DNA of 64,000 nt from the NCBI RefSeq assembly GCF_949987515.2, contig NC_082694.2, forward strand, positions 62,060,080-62,124,079, given 5' to 3'. Shown piece by piece: positions 1 through 11,187 of this stretch (within the stretch, counting starts at the first letter, position 1; the number at the start of each line of letters is the position of its first letter). Below the pieces are notes generated by a model. That model had not been told where the DNA came from. It ran no database searches and saw nothing but the letters and a program-made list of their open reading frames with translations. This stretch comes from Delphinus delphis. Lineage: Eukaryota > Chordata > Mammalia > Artiodactyla > Delphinidae. Both the position numbers and the translations under genes were made by a program.

Positions 1-640
1 TAGGAGAATATCTTCACGACTTTGGGGTAGATAAAGATTTCTTAGCACACAGAAAGCACTAACCATAAAAGAAAGGAAAAAAGAGATAATTTTGATGTCA
101 TAAAAATTAAAAATTTGTGTTCAGTCTGAGCAATAAAATACATAACAGTAGTATTGTATTATAACCCAAAGAGTTAAATATATATTCATGAGTTCATACT
201 AATATAAATAAATTACCAGATTAATAAAAAATGGAGGAGAAATGACAACTTCTCCTATGCAAGGATTACAATTCATAAATGAAGAGGAATGAAGAAAACA
301 GAATATCCCCATTAGAACATCACAGTAATGACTGCCACAATCAAGTTCCACCAATGGGTGCTAAAACTAGTGGGCAAAATTTTAAGCAGAGACAACATTT
401 CTGGGTACTCTCAAAGTATCTCCCCCCAAATATTTATAAATTTCAGAGCAAAAAGTACTAACTTTTCAGTGGAGAATCTTGGTAGACACTTCTTTAAGTT
501 AAGTGATTAATGTTAATATCATTAGTAATACATATCAACATTATGTGCCCCTTGAAAAGGTCACATCACCCTGTGGTATCCTTCTTAGTAACACATAACC
601 TCAATTTCATTATGAGAAACTCAAATTGAGCGAAATCCTA
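1..640. other. AT-rich intergenic sequence, nothing recognised
   Basis: AT-rich sequence with only short open frames (about 60 codons) that show no protein-family motifs. The right part, from about 280 on, may be the upstream portion of the L1M-like remnant that becomes recognisable after 640, but I cannot support a boundary. Confidence 0.5.
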
Positions 641-990
641 CAAAATATGAGACCAGTTTACTTCAAAATGCCCAGGTTGTGAAAGATGAGAACAGACTGT
701 CACACACTGAAGGAGACTTAGGAGATATGACAACTGAGTGCAGTGTGGGATACTGGAACAGAAAAGGACATGGATGGAGAAACTGGTGAAATATGAATAT
801 ATTTTGTACCTTAGTTTTATGTTATTATATCAAATTTGATATCTTAGTTTTGATTACTGCTATATGGCTATGTAAATGTTAACATAGGGGAAATTGGGTG
901 AAGGGTATATGGGAACTCTCTGGACTATTTTTTCCACTCTTTGTAAGTCTAAAGTTATCTTAAAAGAAAATTTTAAACAAAACAATGACC
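640..990 (+). mobile_element. Ancient L1M-type LINE 3' end fragment
   Basis: The stretch around 760-980 follows the familiar layout of old mammalian L1 3' ends. An 'aaaaggacat..tggagaaactggtgaaat' block is followed by a 'tgttaacataggggaaattgggtgaagg' block, then 'gggaactctctggacta' and 'tctaaagttatcttaaaag', running into an A-rich tail near 985. It is heavily diverged and has no usable reading frame. Family assignment is from memory, and the subfamily cannot be given. Confidence 0.55.
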
Positions 991-2126
991 AAAACCAAAA
1001 GCTAATTTCCAAGTCAGGAGTTACACCCCTGAAATCAAATTACATTGATAGTTATGTACTCAGCTGTGTTGAGTTTAGATAATCTTTATAATATTTAAAA
1101 ATTCTAAAATATATTTTACTGCTTTAAGAACGAAAGTTGTCTCAATTTCAGAAACTCAGTTCAGCACATTATCTTTCCACCCACTCTGTATTGATTTTTG
1201 AGAGCTGTTGAGATAGCACTCTTGGTAGTCCTAACAGAGTACATCAGAAAGCTCACAATGCTAAATCAGAGTAGAAAAGAAGAACATAAATTAAGTGAAA
1301 TTAATAAAGCAAACTGAATAACAGTGAATGTAGCCCATAGGTAAACTTCCTTCTGGACTGAAAACAAAAGCAACTTCATAAACATTTTTAACAGTACCCT
1401 TGAGTAAACTGTACTTAATTCACAAGGTTTCATCTTCACAAATGTTATTTAAAGATGAACCATGTTTATTCATTTTCATGTTTCCTCTGTCATTCTCAGT
1501 AGTGTCAACTAATGGTTAAATATGTCCATTATCTTTTTGTTGTAGCGGCTCTTCAACCAGGGAAGTAAATATACTGCACCGAAATTAGAGATAAATTTTT
1601 ACCTCACGTTACAAAGCCATAAACTGCTTGTTTATTTAGTGATTTTCACTGATGATAAATATGCTGTTCTATTGAGTGTTGATTGCAGTGCTTCCCTTAT
1701 CATCAATTGCATGCAATAATATTGATACTTTGTGTTTAGAGGTGTTTTCTCTTGAAGAACTCAGTTCTTCTTGAAGAGAGACCTACCCTGGCTCTATGGA
1801 CCAAGTATGCTATGTTAACTTCCTAAGGCCACTGGGGGACAATTTAAAGAACTGCAAACTTAATGGCAAATGTAACGCTAAGTGGTATATCCTGCAATTC
1901 TTCAAAAAGTTTTCTGAGGTCCTGTTTCTGGTGATCAGGGTTGGAATACCTCTTATGTTTGTTTCATGACATTCAAGTCTGGTTTTTGTAACATTGCAAA
2001 GTGGAAGGGCAGATATATCAATACCTAAATGAGCATAGAAGGTAGATTCCTTTCCCAGGTTATTTTCTTACTACTTACTAACTTTAAAATTAGGAAATTT
2101 ACTAAGCCTACTCTTAGCTTTATTTT
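990..2126. other. Intergenic sequence, nothing recognised
   Basis: No recognisable repeat, coding frame or structured RNA was seen. Base composition is like the surroundings. Confidence 0.5.
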
Positions 2127-2140
2127 ACTTAACTATTTTT

Positions 2141-2155
2141 TTTTTTAATTTTATT

Positions 2156-2190
<35 letters not shown>

Positions 2191-2450
2191 TAAGGAAGAA
2201 CATTCACAAACTTTAGGATTTTTGTTTTGTTTTGTTTTGTTTTGCGGTACGCGGGCCTCTCACTGTTGTGGCCTCTCCCGTTGTGGAGCACAGGCTCTGG
2301 ACGCACAGGCTCCAGACGTGCAGGCTCAGCGGCCATGGCTCACGGGTCCAGCCGCTCTGCGGCATGTGGGATCTTCCCGGACCGGGGCACGAACCCGTGT
2401 CCCCTGCATCGGCAGGCGGACTCTCAACCACTGCGCCACCAGGGAAGCCC
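2141..2450 (-). mobile_element. CHR-type tRNA SINE with apparent 3'-transduced flank
   Basis: The SINE body lies at about 2244-2450 in reverse orientation. Its head (reverse complement of 'gggaagccc') is at 2450, and the A-tail shows as a (TTTTG)n run at 2220-2244. The copies of the target site, ACTTAACTATTTTT, are at 2127-2140 and 2451-2465. The left one does not abut the A-tail: about 75 bp, including a (GT)n run and a second poly-T stretch (2138-2146), lie between. On the minus strand the order is SINE, A-rich tail, about 75 bp of other sequence with (CA)n, a second poly-A, then the TSD. This is what read-through past the SINE tail followed by reverse transcription would give. Confidence 0.85.
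2156..2189. repeat. (GT)n microsatellite
   Basis: About 13 GT units followed by two TATG units. It sits inside the segment bounded by the SINE target-site duplication, so it probably arrived with that insertion and was not at the site beforehand. Confidence 0.95.
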
Positions 2451-2465
2451 ACTTAACTATTTTTT

Positions 2466-3120
2466 AAAAAGTAATCTATAAAGGCTTATCTAAGTGTTCC
2501 ATAAGGATATTACAGGGATCTAGGATGGGGTAGTTTTGTAAACTACCAAGAAAAATTCAAATGCATTCAAATGCAGGGTATTATTACTTATATATTATGA
2601 CTTATAACAACTGGAATTCGATTTTCAGAATTGGAATTACTTATAACAATTAGAATTCAATCTTCAGGCACCTGGTATCCAAACGTTTACTCACATATTT
2701 TAAAAAAATCCTAAGTTACACTCTCTGGTGACTATGATTTACTCTTCCATACAATTCTTTTTTAAAATTTTTCACATTTTAATGCAATACAGATATTGAT
2801 CCAAAGGAACAAGGCTAAAATAATAGAATTTCATGTAGGATAAGGCATCTCCTAGAGATGGGATACAGTATATTTTTCTCCATGTCTCTGAACCAAGTTT
2901 AATTTATAACATTAACAATTGTCAAATATCTTGGGGGAAGAGTTGCAAGTACCTAAATGTGCTAGGGTTATTTCAAATTAAATTGGCCTTGATACATTTT
3001 TAAGGCACTTTGTGATGATTGGAAAACACTGAGTTGGCACAAAACAATGGCTGAGAAGCAACTTAGGAGTTTGGGAGATGAGATCTCTTACGTAATTTAT
3101 ACTTACAATACGTCTGTGAG
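2466..3120. other. Intergenic sequence, nothing recognised
   Basis: AT-rich, with short imperfect local repeats (for example two 'acttataacaa.tgaatt' blocks near 2600-2660). No family could be assigned. Confidence 0.4.
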
Positions 3121-3245
3121 CATAATGGGGTTATAAATTCCTCATATTACATGTGGAACAACTGGGGCCAGAAAAGTTGAGTAACTTGTTCAAAATGACA
3201 GAGAACCCAGTGGAGGTGCTACAAGACCAGGCACTGATGCTTTGA
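3120..3245 (+). mobile_element. MIR-like ancient SINE fragment
   Basis: The order 'ggaacaactggggccagaaaagttgagtaacttgttc' then 'aaaatgacagagaaccca' and 'gaccaggcactgatgc' matches the MIR core ('gaaactgaggc..gttaagtaacttgccc..ggtcacaca..cagagc') with heavy decay. This is a short remnant recalled from the consensus. Confidence 0.45.
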
Positions 3246-4706
3246 ACACTGTTTCTCCAGAAGGAGGCTAAAAGGGGTGATGGGGCAGACCCTGTTCGAA
3301 CCAGAGAAACTCTGTTTTGTTTGGTTCTGTTTTCTCCATTTTTTTATTTGAAGGTTCCCAGTGAGATTTTGTCTGAGAAAAGTAAAATAGTTCAAATGCA
3401 AACATTTATCAAACCAGTTGATTAGACTGAGTGCACATTGTTCCCAGTCATACCGTTGCCCCCCTTTGTATCCATCTACAGTGACTCAATTAAAAAAAAA
3501 TAGAATAGGTCGATAGCAATAGGGAAGTTAGTTTAAAGCAGTAGCTTTCAATATTTTTTAAGTGCAACCCATAAAAAGAAATGCTGTAAAATCAAGATAA
3601 AAATACCAACACATAGCAGAAGCAAAAGCACTAAAAAGCAAAGACTATGAATTCTGGTATTTTTATTCTTTCCTATTGAGTTAAAAGTTAGCTTTATGAT
3701 CTAGTTTGGAAAATAGAAATATAAAGAAGGATCATTTAAAATATTCTTTTCAACTTCAATCACATTTATTTCATTAATTAAGATGTTACAGCAAAAGAGT
3801 AAAATATTCTAGATTTAAAACTGATAGATGATACCATCTAATAATGAAATTTTAAATCAAAGGGGACTTCATCACCATTTCAAGAATTAATCTTTAGTAT
3901 GAATTATTTGAATCACCAGTGGTTTCCCCACTGCACTAGAAGTTGTCTTATGTTTAAGTTTTCAAAATTGACTTTAGTAGCAACGATATTGGTAACATGA
4001 ATGAGGTTAGGGTAAATGACATTTGGGGTAGGAATCATTTTTCTGTGCAGTCTTAACCATTTTATTCCAAAAAGTATCAAGAACACAGGAAGCTTAGAGA
4101 TAAATAAATAAATAAATAAAGATCGTTATGATTAACTTTTTGAAGACCCTGCTGAGACTTCCAGGGTGGTTGTTAAATGGCACATTAAGAGTTGTTGGTG
4201 ACCATTTCCCATGTTTCCCCTGCCTCTTTCTTGCCTCTTTCATTCAGTTTTCTCAAGTTTTCTCTTGTATCCTTTCCTCTATTTCCTTCTTTTCCTTTTT
4301 TTACTTTCTTCTGACTGTGCCTTAGGCTTAGGCAAAATTGCAACTTTATCTGCTTTTAAAAGGCAAATGAGTCTAAAATGCTGAAGATACCCTGAGGGGG
4401 TCAACAATCGAATCTCAGAGAGAAGGCTGTAAATTGTTTAATTTTAATTAGAAAATGATGTTCCTTTTTCATGCCTTTATTGTAGCACTTACCAGTTATC
4501 ACTTCTTGCCTTGCATTATAAATAATTGGTTGTCTGTTTTTGTCCTCTCCTGATACATTCACTCAATATGTAAATGAATAATGAGCAGAAATTCAACTTA
4601 GAAATATTTATACTTGTTACCAGATATTTTTGGAGTCAGCAGAGGTGCAATGTACATATGTTACGCAGTTTAGTTAAATCAACAAAACCAAAGGTGGCAA
4701 ATACTT
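3246..4706. other. Intergenic sequence, nothing recognised
   Basis: AT-rich, with an (AAAT)n run near 4100-4121. No coding or RNA gene was recognised. Confidence 0.5.
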
Positions 4707-4750
4707 GGCAAGCTGTTTACCATTCTTAGAAGAATGGTAACTGGCTTGCC
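4707..4750. repeat. Imperfect inverted repeat (21-bp arms, about 2-nt spacer)
   Basis: Arm 1 (4707-4727) and the reverse complement of arm 2 (4730-4750) agree at 18 of 21 positions. The three mismatches are adjacent, in the middle of the stem (positions 8-10 of the arm). The spacer is only two bases, so the stem is too tight for a normal microRNA precursor. It may be a fold-back mutation product. Confidence 0.8.
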
Positions 4751-6654
4751 ATTCTACTGGGCTCCAGGCAGAAATCCTTAAACACAGATCTCCTTTCAAC
4801 TGAGCTGGGGCTGGACCTTAGCATCCCCCCTAATGTGGCATTTTAGAAGTTGTGATTAGTTCATTAGACTTGGCATTCTAAATATAACGTGACTGCCATC
4901 CCTCTCTCAACTGAGATAAATTCAGATATTAAATATTACTTTTTCTGTAGCTCTGGTTTACATTGAGGAAATTGCCAAAGACACTGGTAAGTGAATTGCA
5001 GCCAAAGTGAGTGAACTGCTGGAGGTGGCATCTGTTGGCTCTCTTTTTCTTTCCCTCCTATTATTAACTAGATTTTGCTTTATTCCTTTTGTCTTTATTA
5101 ATGATCAAAATATAAGAAGCCCTTTTCTGAAAGTGTTATCTTAGGGAGTCTATCACCTCTGATTCAAATGCAACCTTTCCTTCAAAGCCTTATCTGAAGC
5201 TCAGTTGCTATTAATTTGCCATCATCTGTCCTCATGTCCCAGATGGTTACTGATTTCCCAGCATCAGAGAAATCAGCATCCAAAGACTGTGAGAGGAGAA
5301 AAATCACAAAATGATATTCCATGCTCATGCCTGAACCCCTCTTCCAGGAAGAGGAGTGAGACCCCACAATAGGCTTAGACCAATCAGCAGATTCACTCTC
5401 TCCAATTATTGTTGGAAGCTGGTCCCTGAAAATCATGGCCATTTGGAGGATACTGAACAAAATGGGGGTTACTTAGAAGGAAAAAGAGAGGGAAATTGGA
5501 TAAGCAGTGGACAATGTCTGCTATGTGGCACTGATGTGACCATCAAATTTTTGATGGTGTGGAATCAATTATTGAAATACATTTCAAGACCACCATATCC
5601 TCATTCCTAGATCTTGCCATCCCTCATGGAAAGCAAAAAAACTTGATAATCTCTTAGGCTCAGTTTGACCATATACAGAATCTGTTAATTTTCAGTGAGC
5701 ATTTTTGTGGCTTAATAACCTATTGATAGGGACCTGCACATGAATTTTATTATGTTTGTGTTTGATGGTGTTGATGTGAGAATCATTATCTGTAATATAG
5801 GAAATTTATAGGGACTCTTTTACTGAGAGTTAGGCCCTGGTCTAAATAGCCTTTATTTTTTTCAGATGAGAAAAGTTTTGAAGATGAAATATAGAGTTAA
5901 TCATTATAGGAGTTCTAGATACAGAACTGATAATATTACATCAAATATAATAGAAAAAATCCATTACATATGTACAATAATATCTTCAGTGATGCAAGTA
6001 AGTGATGCATCTAATATTTGTAAAGACTAATGGCAGCATATTTAAACTTTAAGTAATACATCCACACATCTGTATCTACTTAAATTGTGCACAATCTATA
6101 TTAAGTTCTATTTAGCACGTTTTACTCTGTTGTCATTGCAGTCTGGCGTCTTGTCATATTTTAATCTACTTTTGGGTACCTTCAGGAAATTGCTTTGGAG
6201 TGTGGTTATATGCCTATAGAACCCCATTACAATGATTTGCAAATAATGTTACCACCACTATTGCATTCTCCACTTGGAAAAGTATCTTAACTAGGAAATC
6301 TCTTTTAAGGCAAGCAATAAACAATTTCATTAGAAATAGGGTTTTTGTTTTTGTTTCTGTACATTTCACAGTTATTACCAGTTTTTTTCTGTCATCTTTG
6401 TAAATTTGCAAAAAACTGGGTGATCAGTTGTCTTCAGTTATTTTGTGTCCTCTACAATATGACTGTGTCTTTCTAAGCATCAAAAGCTGACCCATCATGG
6501 GACACTGCATGGATAGCCTTACTGTAATAGTCTTCTGTCTATCCTTTAAACATAAGCTTAGAAGGTCAAGTGAATTACCTATCGCATTCCTTATAAACTT
6601 CCTATGGCCTCCATATGAGGCTGGACCTGAGGCCTGCTGGGTAGAATGACTTGA
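4751..6654. other. Intergenic sequence, nothing recognised
   Basis: No repeat family, coding exon or RNA gene recognised. The longest open frames (about 65-92 codons near 5180-5610) show no domain or codon pattern suggesting a gene. Confidence 0.5.
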
Positions 6655-6667
6655 GAAAAAGCCATTT

Positions 6668-6989
6668 GGGGGCTTCCCTGGTGGCACAGTGGTTGAGAAT
6701 CTGCTTGCTAATGCAGGGGACACGGGTTTGAGCCCTGGTCTGGGGGGATCCCACATGCCGCAGAGCAACTAGGTCCGTGAGCCACAACTACTGAGCCTGC
6801 GCGTTTGGAGCCTGTGCTCCGCAGCAAGAGAGGCCGCGATAGTGAGAGGCCCGCGCACCGCGATGAAGAGTGGTCCCCGCTTGCCACAACTAGAGAAAGC
6901 CCTCGCACAGAAATGAAGACGCAACACAGCAAAAAAATAAATACATTAATTAATAAACTCCTACCCCCAACATCTAAAAAAAAAAAAAA
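6668..6989 (+). mobile_element. tRNA-derived SINE, longer/older CHR-type copy
   Basis: The head 'ggcttccctggtggcacagtgg' contains the A-box region, and 'gggtttgagccctgg' is a decayed B box. Unlike the young copies here, it continues past the 'gcgcaccgcgatgaagag' point into a longer tail ('ccccgcttgccacaactagagaaagccc', then an A-rich end), as in older family members. It is flanked by GAAAAAGCCATTT at 6655-6667 and 6990-7002, so this is one retrotransposition event. Confidence 0.9.
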
Positions 6990-7002
6990 GAAAAAGCCAT
7001 TT

Positions 7003-8955
7003 TGGACTTTAAGAACTAAAAGGAGGGGGAGAATCTGCATCACTTGAGACTGGATGATTAGATGCACTTCCATCTGTGATGAGTTTGTTGTGGGAGTGAG
7101 AGTTGGAGGGGAAATAGCCTGCTCTTTCTTCTGTTATATTCCACATGGAACCATCCATGTCCGCACCTCCCAGGAAACATGAAAATATCTCCAGCTAGTG
7201 GAATAGCAGCCTCTTTCCTACTGTCTTTGACTTTTCATTCAGCTGCTTTTGAAATGACTCTTTGAAAAGTGAAAGATTAAAGGAGAGCAGGCTGCCAAGT
7301 ACCTGAAAGAAACCAGCTTTTGGAGCTAAGCTTATAAACAAGGGCTCAGGCTTCAGTAGAAGAAGGAAGGATAAAAGGGCCAAGGAATTCCTCTGTCCTC
7401 TGTACTCAGAGGATGTAGCTTCCTTGTCAGAGGAAAAAATGAATAGAATGAACCTCTCTTGGCCTCACAGTGTGTAGCGAGAGTGTTGAGAAGGAGGAAG
7501 ATGAACTTTCAGACATCTGTGAAGGGCAGAACATTTTCTCCAATATGATTGGTTTAGACTGTGTGAAGCCACCATTCGCATGGGCCATCCTGCATACCGT
7601 GGCAAGGGCAAGGCTATAGGAGGAAAGGGGAAGTCACATGTTTGGGATTTTCCTGCAATTGTTCCTAGGTTCCCAGTCATGCTAATTTTGGAGATAAGAA
7701 AGACACTTCTTAATGGACCTGTGACAGTCATCTGTGACTGCCAGATGACGTCTTGCTTTCCCCTTTGTATCTGACACAGCTGTACTTCTGCCTTTGTTTT
7801 TCATTGTACCCTTCAGATTAACTCTGTATGTAGAATACATGGCTTTCTTCAGGAATCTAGCCCCTCCCAGCATTCAGCCCAAGGTTTCAATATCGCTTTG
7901 AACATGAATGAAGGACATCTTAACATGATGAGAGAAGCTCTGTGAACAGTTACGGCTCCACTTTCTGAAGCTTCTGCTTCAGGAAGACTGTTTTACATCT
8001 CCACATAGTACTCTCATATAGTCAGTTCTAACCTTGGAGCATCTTCCTTAAATAAGTCTGAATTATTTTACTCTATGCATCTTCAGTATTTTATCTTGCT
8101 TCTCACAGATGGTTAGGCTCTACTTGAATATATTATTCATATGTTATGCTCCTCCTAGCAAAGATAGAAATTGTTGGGATACTATTCTTAAACCATTAAG
8201 AAAGACTTCTCTCATTCTGATAGTCATCCATTACTTTTATTATGACCACAATAGCAAAACACAATCTTGCCCCAAAGGGACATTATTATTTTACATTTAT
8301 AACTTTGTAAATACCTGTCATATGAAATGCTGAAGGCGTCCTTTAATTATTGTTGTTTCTTTCTGAGAAGCAAGAAAGTGAGACCATATGATTGATTCCT
8401 GTGTCTGTGCCACATGACCATTTTAATTACATGAAAAATGGTTATAGTTTAAATTAGTGGGTACCTGGCATAATTCGGGCTTTGTAAGAATGAATATCCT
8501 CTGGCAATCCCACTGCCACAACAATTTACATTTCAATTACTCTTATGACTAATATTTCCAACTAAGAAGTACTAGAAAGGAACAACAACAAATTCTGAGA
8601 AGTAGCAATTTAAACTTTTTACTTCCATTATGACTATTTTCAAACTTAAGAAGCCAACCTACAGGATGGTTAGGGACACTACTTGAAGATACTTCTTTCT
8701 CTCTCTGAGCAAGGCCTTCTGAAGAGATGTTATTTATGAATAAGTAAGAGAACAAAGAGGATCAGGCCACAATAGGCTAATGACAGAAAGCAGACTTCTA
8801 AGTACAGGAATGATGGCTGCCCTAAAATAGTACAAAGAAGTTAAATACTAAGGGAGGAAATGAGGCCCCATAGATAACAGACTCTGTGTTTGCAAATTCT
8901 CTTAAAATATCTTCTTAAGTAAATGGCAATGCTCATATGGCCCACAACTATGAGA
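7003..8955. other. Intergenic sequence, nothing recognised
   Basis: Mixed-composition sequence without a recognised repeat. Several open frames of 60-90 codons (7195-7873 on both strands) have no family motifs and overlap one another antisense. Confidence 0.45.
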
Positions 8956-9162
8956 TATTTTGGGTATGGAATTAAAAGATACAAACTACTATGTTTAGAA
9001 TAGATAAGCAACAAGGATATATTACACAGCACAGGGAATTATAACCATTATCTTATAATAACTCTCAATGGAGTACAATCTGTAAAAGTACTGAATCACT
9101 GTGCTGTAGATCTAAAACTAATATAATATTGTAAATCAACTATACTTCAATTAAAAAAATAC
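8956..9162 (+). mobile_element. L1 LINE 3' end, cetartiodactyl type
   Basis: Matches the L1 3' tail common in whales and ruminants: 'gataagcaacaaggatatatt' / 'cacagcacagggaattata', then 'gaatcactgtgctgta' and 'aatataatattgtaaatcaac', ending in 'tatacttcaattaaaaaa'. Only the 3' untranslated end is present (5'-truncated). Confidence 0.8.
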
Positions 9163-10230
9163 TTTGCTAGTGTGGGGGAATTTCCATGAATGATTTATTG
9201 AGACTCGATCTGTATGTCAAGTATTTTACTTCTAACTAGTACTCTTAAATGATTTGGCATGTTGAGTAGAAACCAAAATATTTTTTAAGAAGCAGGTTGA
9301 ATGTCATTTCAATAAATTCTCCATTGTCTTTAATGTATCAGTTCAGAGCATCAATTACGAACATCAATCATGACCATTATAAATTGCTCCAAATGTTTCT
9401 TGTGTTAACATGGATTTTTCAGAAAGTTTTAGTGGTAGCATTTGCCTAATGCCAGTCCCAGCCACAACACATGGCTTGAAAATATGTAGGAGAGTTTAGG
9501 TGGAATGGAAGAAAAAGCAGCTGTTTGTTCATTTTTGAACCAGTATCTTAGGAGCTGGTGAGAGCTGACAGAGGTGGCAGGAGAGACAGGTTCCTGGTGC
9601 TAAATGTTTAAGTTCATGTCTCTCTCTAGGAGAGCAGGTGCACAAAGGAAAGTACTAACTTATCTGCTCTTGCTTCATTGATTTTTCAGTGAATAGACCA
9701 TGAACTATTCCCACTTCATTCATAACATCTATGTCACAGTCACCTCACTTGTCATAAAGACACAAAAGTGAATGAAGTAAATGTTCTTTTTTTTTTTTTT
9801 TTATGAGTAGAGCTTGTCAGTTGCTGCCTGACTGTCAAACTGTGAGTTGAAACTCTGGGAAGTTTTGGGTTCTTTGAGTTCTTTGACTAGCTTATGTATT
9901 TGTTCAGCTGCTGGAGATTGCTTTGTTACCAAATAAGTGCATTAATTTTAGATATTAAAAAATAAAAATAACCAACCTCTGGAATAGATCAGTATATTTA
10001 TAAAGCTTTCTTCCTTTAGCCACAGGCATTTCCTTGAAAGTGAACTATATGACTGTTTTTTTTTTATTAAGCAATATTTACATTTTATTTTCTCTTCCTG
10101 TTGTCTACAAACATAATTCCACATAGCTTCAATATAATTTGCCATTCTTTTCATATTAAATTTAAATTTTATGATTCATAGTTATGTTTTTTAACATTGT
10201 ATTCACAAGGTTTCATTGAGTTGGTCAATT
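9163..10230. other. Intergenic sequence, nothing recognised
   Basis: Contains a T run at about 9786-9802. No gene or repeat family recognised. Confidence 0.5.
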
Positions 10231-11187
10231 TTTTTTTTTACATTTTTATTGGAGTATAATTGCTTTACAATGGTGTGTTAGTTTCTGCTTTATAACAAAA
10301 TGAATCAGTTATACATATACATATATCCCCATATCTCTTCCCTCTTGCGTCTCCCTCCTTCCCACCCTCCCTGTCCCACCCTTCTAGCTGGTCACAAAGC
10401 ACCGAGTTGATGTCCCTGTGCAAATGAAGCAACTGACAAAGGATTAATCTCCAAAATTTACAAGCAGCTCATGCAGCTCAATATTCAAAAAACAAACAAC
10501 CCAATCCCAAAATGGGCAGAAGACCTAAATAGACATTTCTCCAAAGAAGATATACAGATTGCCAACAAACACATGAAAGAATGCTCAACATCATTAATTA
10601 TTGAGAAATGCAAATCAAAACTACAATGTGATATCATCTCACACCAGTCAGAATGGCCATCATCAAAAAATCTACAAACAAGAAATGCTGGAGAGGGTGT
10701 GGAGAAAAGGGAACCCTCATACACTGTTGGTGGGAATGTAAATTGATACAGCCACTGTGGAGAACAGTATGGAGGTTCCTTAAAAAACTAAAAATAGAAC
10801 TACCATACAACCCAACAATCCCACTACTGGGCGTACACCCTGAGAAAACCATAATTCAAAAAGAGTCATGTACCAAAATGTTCATTGCAGCTCTATTTAC
10901 AATAGCCAGGACATGGAAGCAACCTAAGTGTCCATCGACAGATGAATGGATAAAGAAGATGTGGCACATATATACAATGGAATATTACTCAGCCATAAAA
11001 AGAAATGAAATTGAGTTATTTGTAGTGAGGTGGATGGACCTAGCTTCTGTCATACAGAGTGAAGTAAGTCAGAAAGAGAAAAACAAATACCATATGCTAA
11101 CACATATATATGGAATCTAAAAAACAAACCAAAAAATGGTCAGGAAGAACCTAAGGGCAAGATGGGAATAAAGACGCAGACCTACTA
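10231..11187 (-). mobile_element. L1 LINE copy with 5' inversion (twin-priming type)
   Basis: The element is inserted on the minus strand. From 10231 to about 10421 the plus strand shows the reverse complement of the L1 3' end (poly-T, then 'acatttttattggagtataa' and on to 'ggtcacaaagcaccgagttg'). From about 10422 to 11187 the L1 instead reads on the plus strand: ORF2 C-terminus through 'gacgcagacctactac'. The upstream piece is therefore inverted relative to the 3' piece, with roughly 130 bp of 3' UTR missing between them. The junction shares GCAA (10420-10423). This is the pattern left by twin priming during target-primed reverse transcription. I could not find a convincing target-site duplication. 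Confidence 0.88.
10471..11120 (+). pseudogene. L1 ORF2 C-terminal fragment (inverted piece)
   Basis: Encodes the C-terminal region of L1 ORF2p, downstream of the reverse transcriptase. Two overlapping frames are needed (10471-10746 and 10653-11120), so there is at least one frameshift near 10650-10740. Recognisable pieces are '[20 protein letters not shown]', the cysteine motif '[20 protein letters not shown]' (C-x3-C-x7-H-x3-C type) and '[18 protein letters not shown]'. No endonuclease or RT is present, so it cannot be functional. Confidence 0.9.

Noticed and set aside
2159..2481. Overlapping frames of 74-102 codons as possible genes
   Set aside because: They are antisense and sense readings of the tRNA SINE; the same peptides recur at every SINE copy.
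6680..6760. tRNA gene
   Set aside because: The A- and B-box-like sequences belong to the tRNA-derived SINE head; no cloverleaf with a full acceptor stem was seen.
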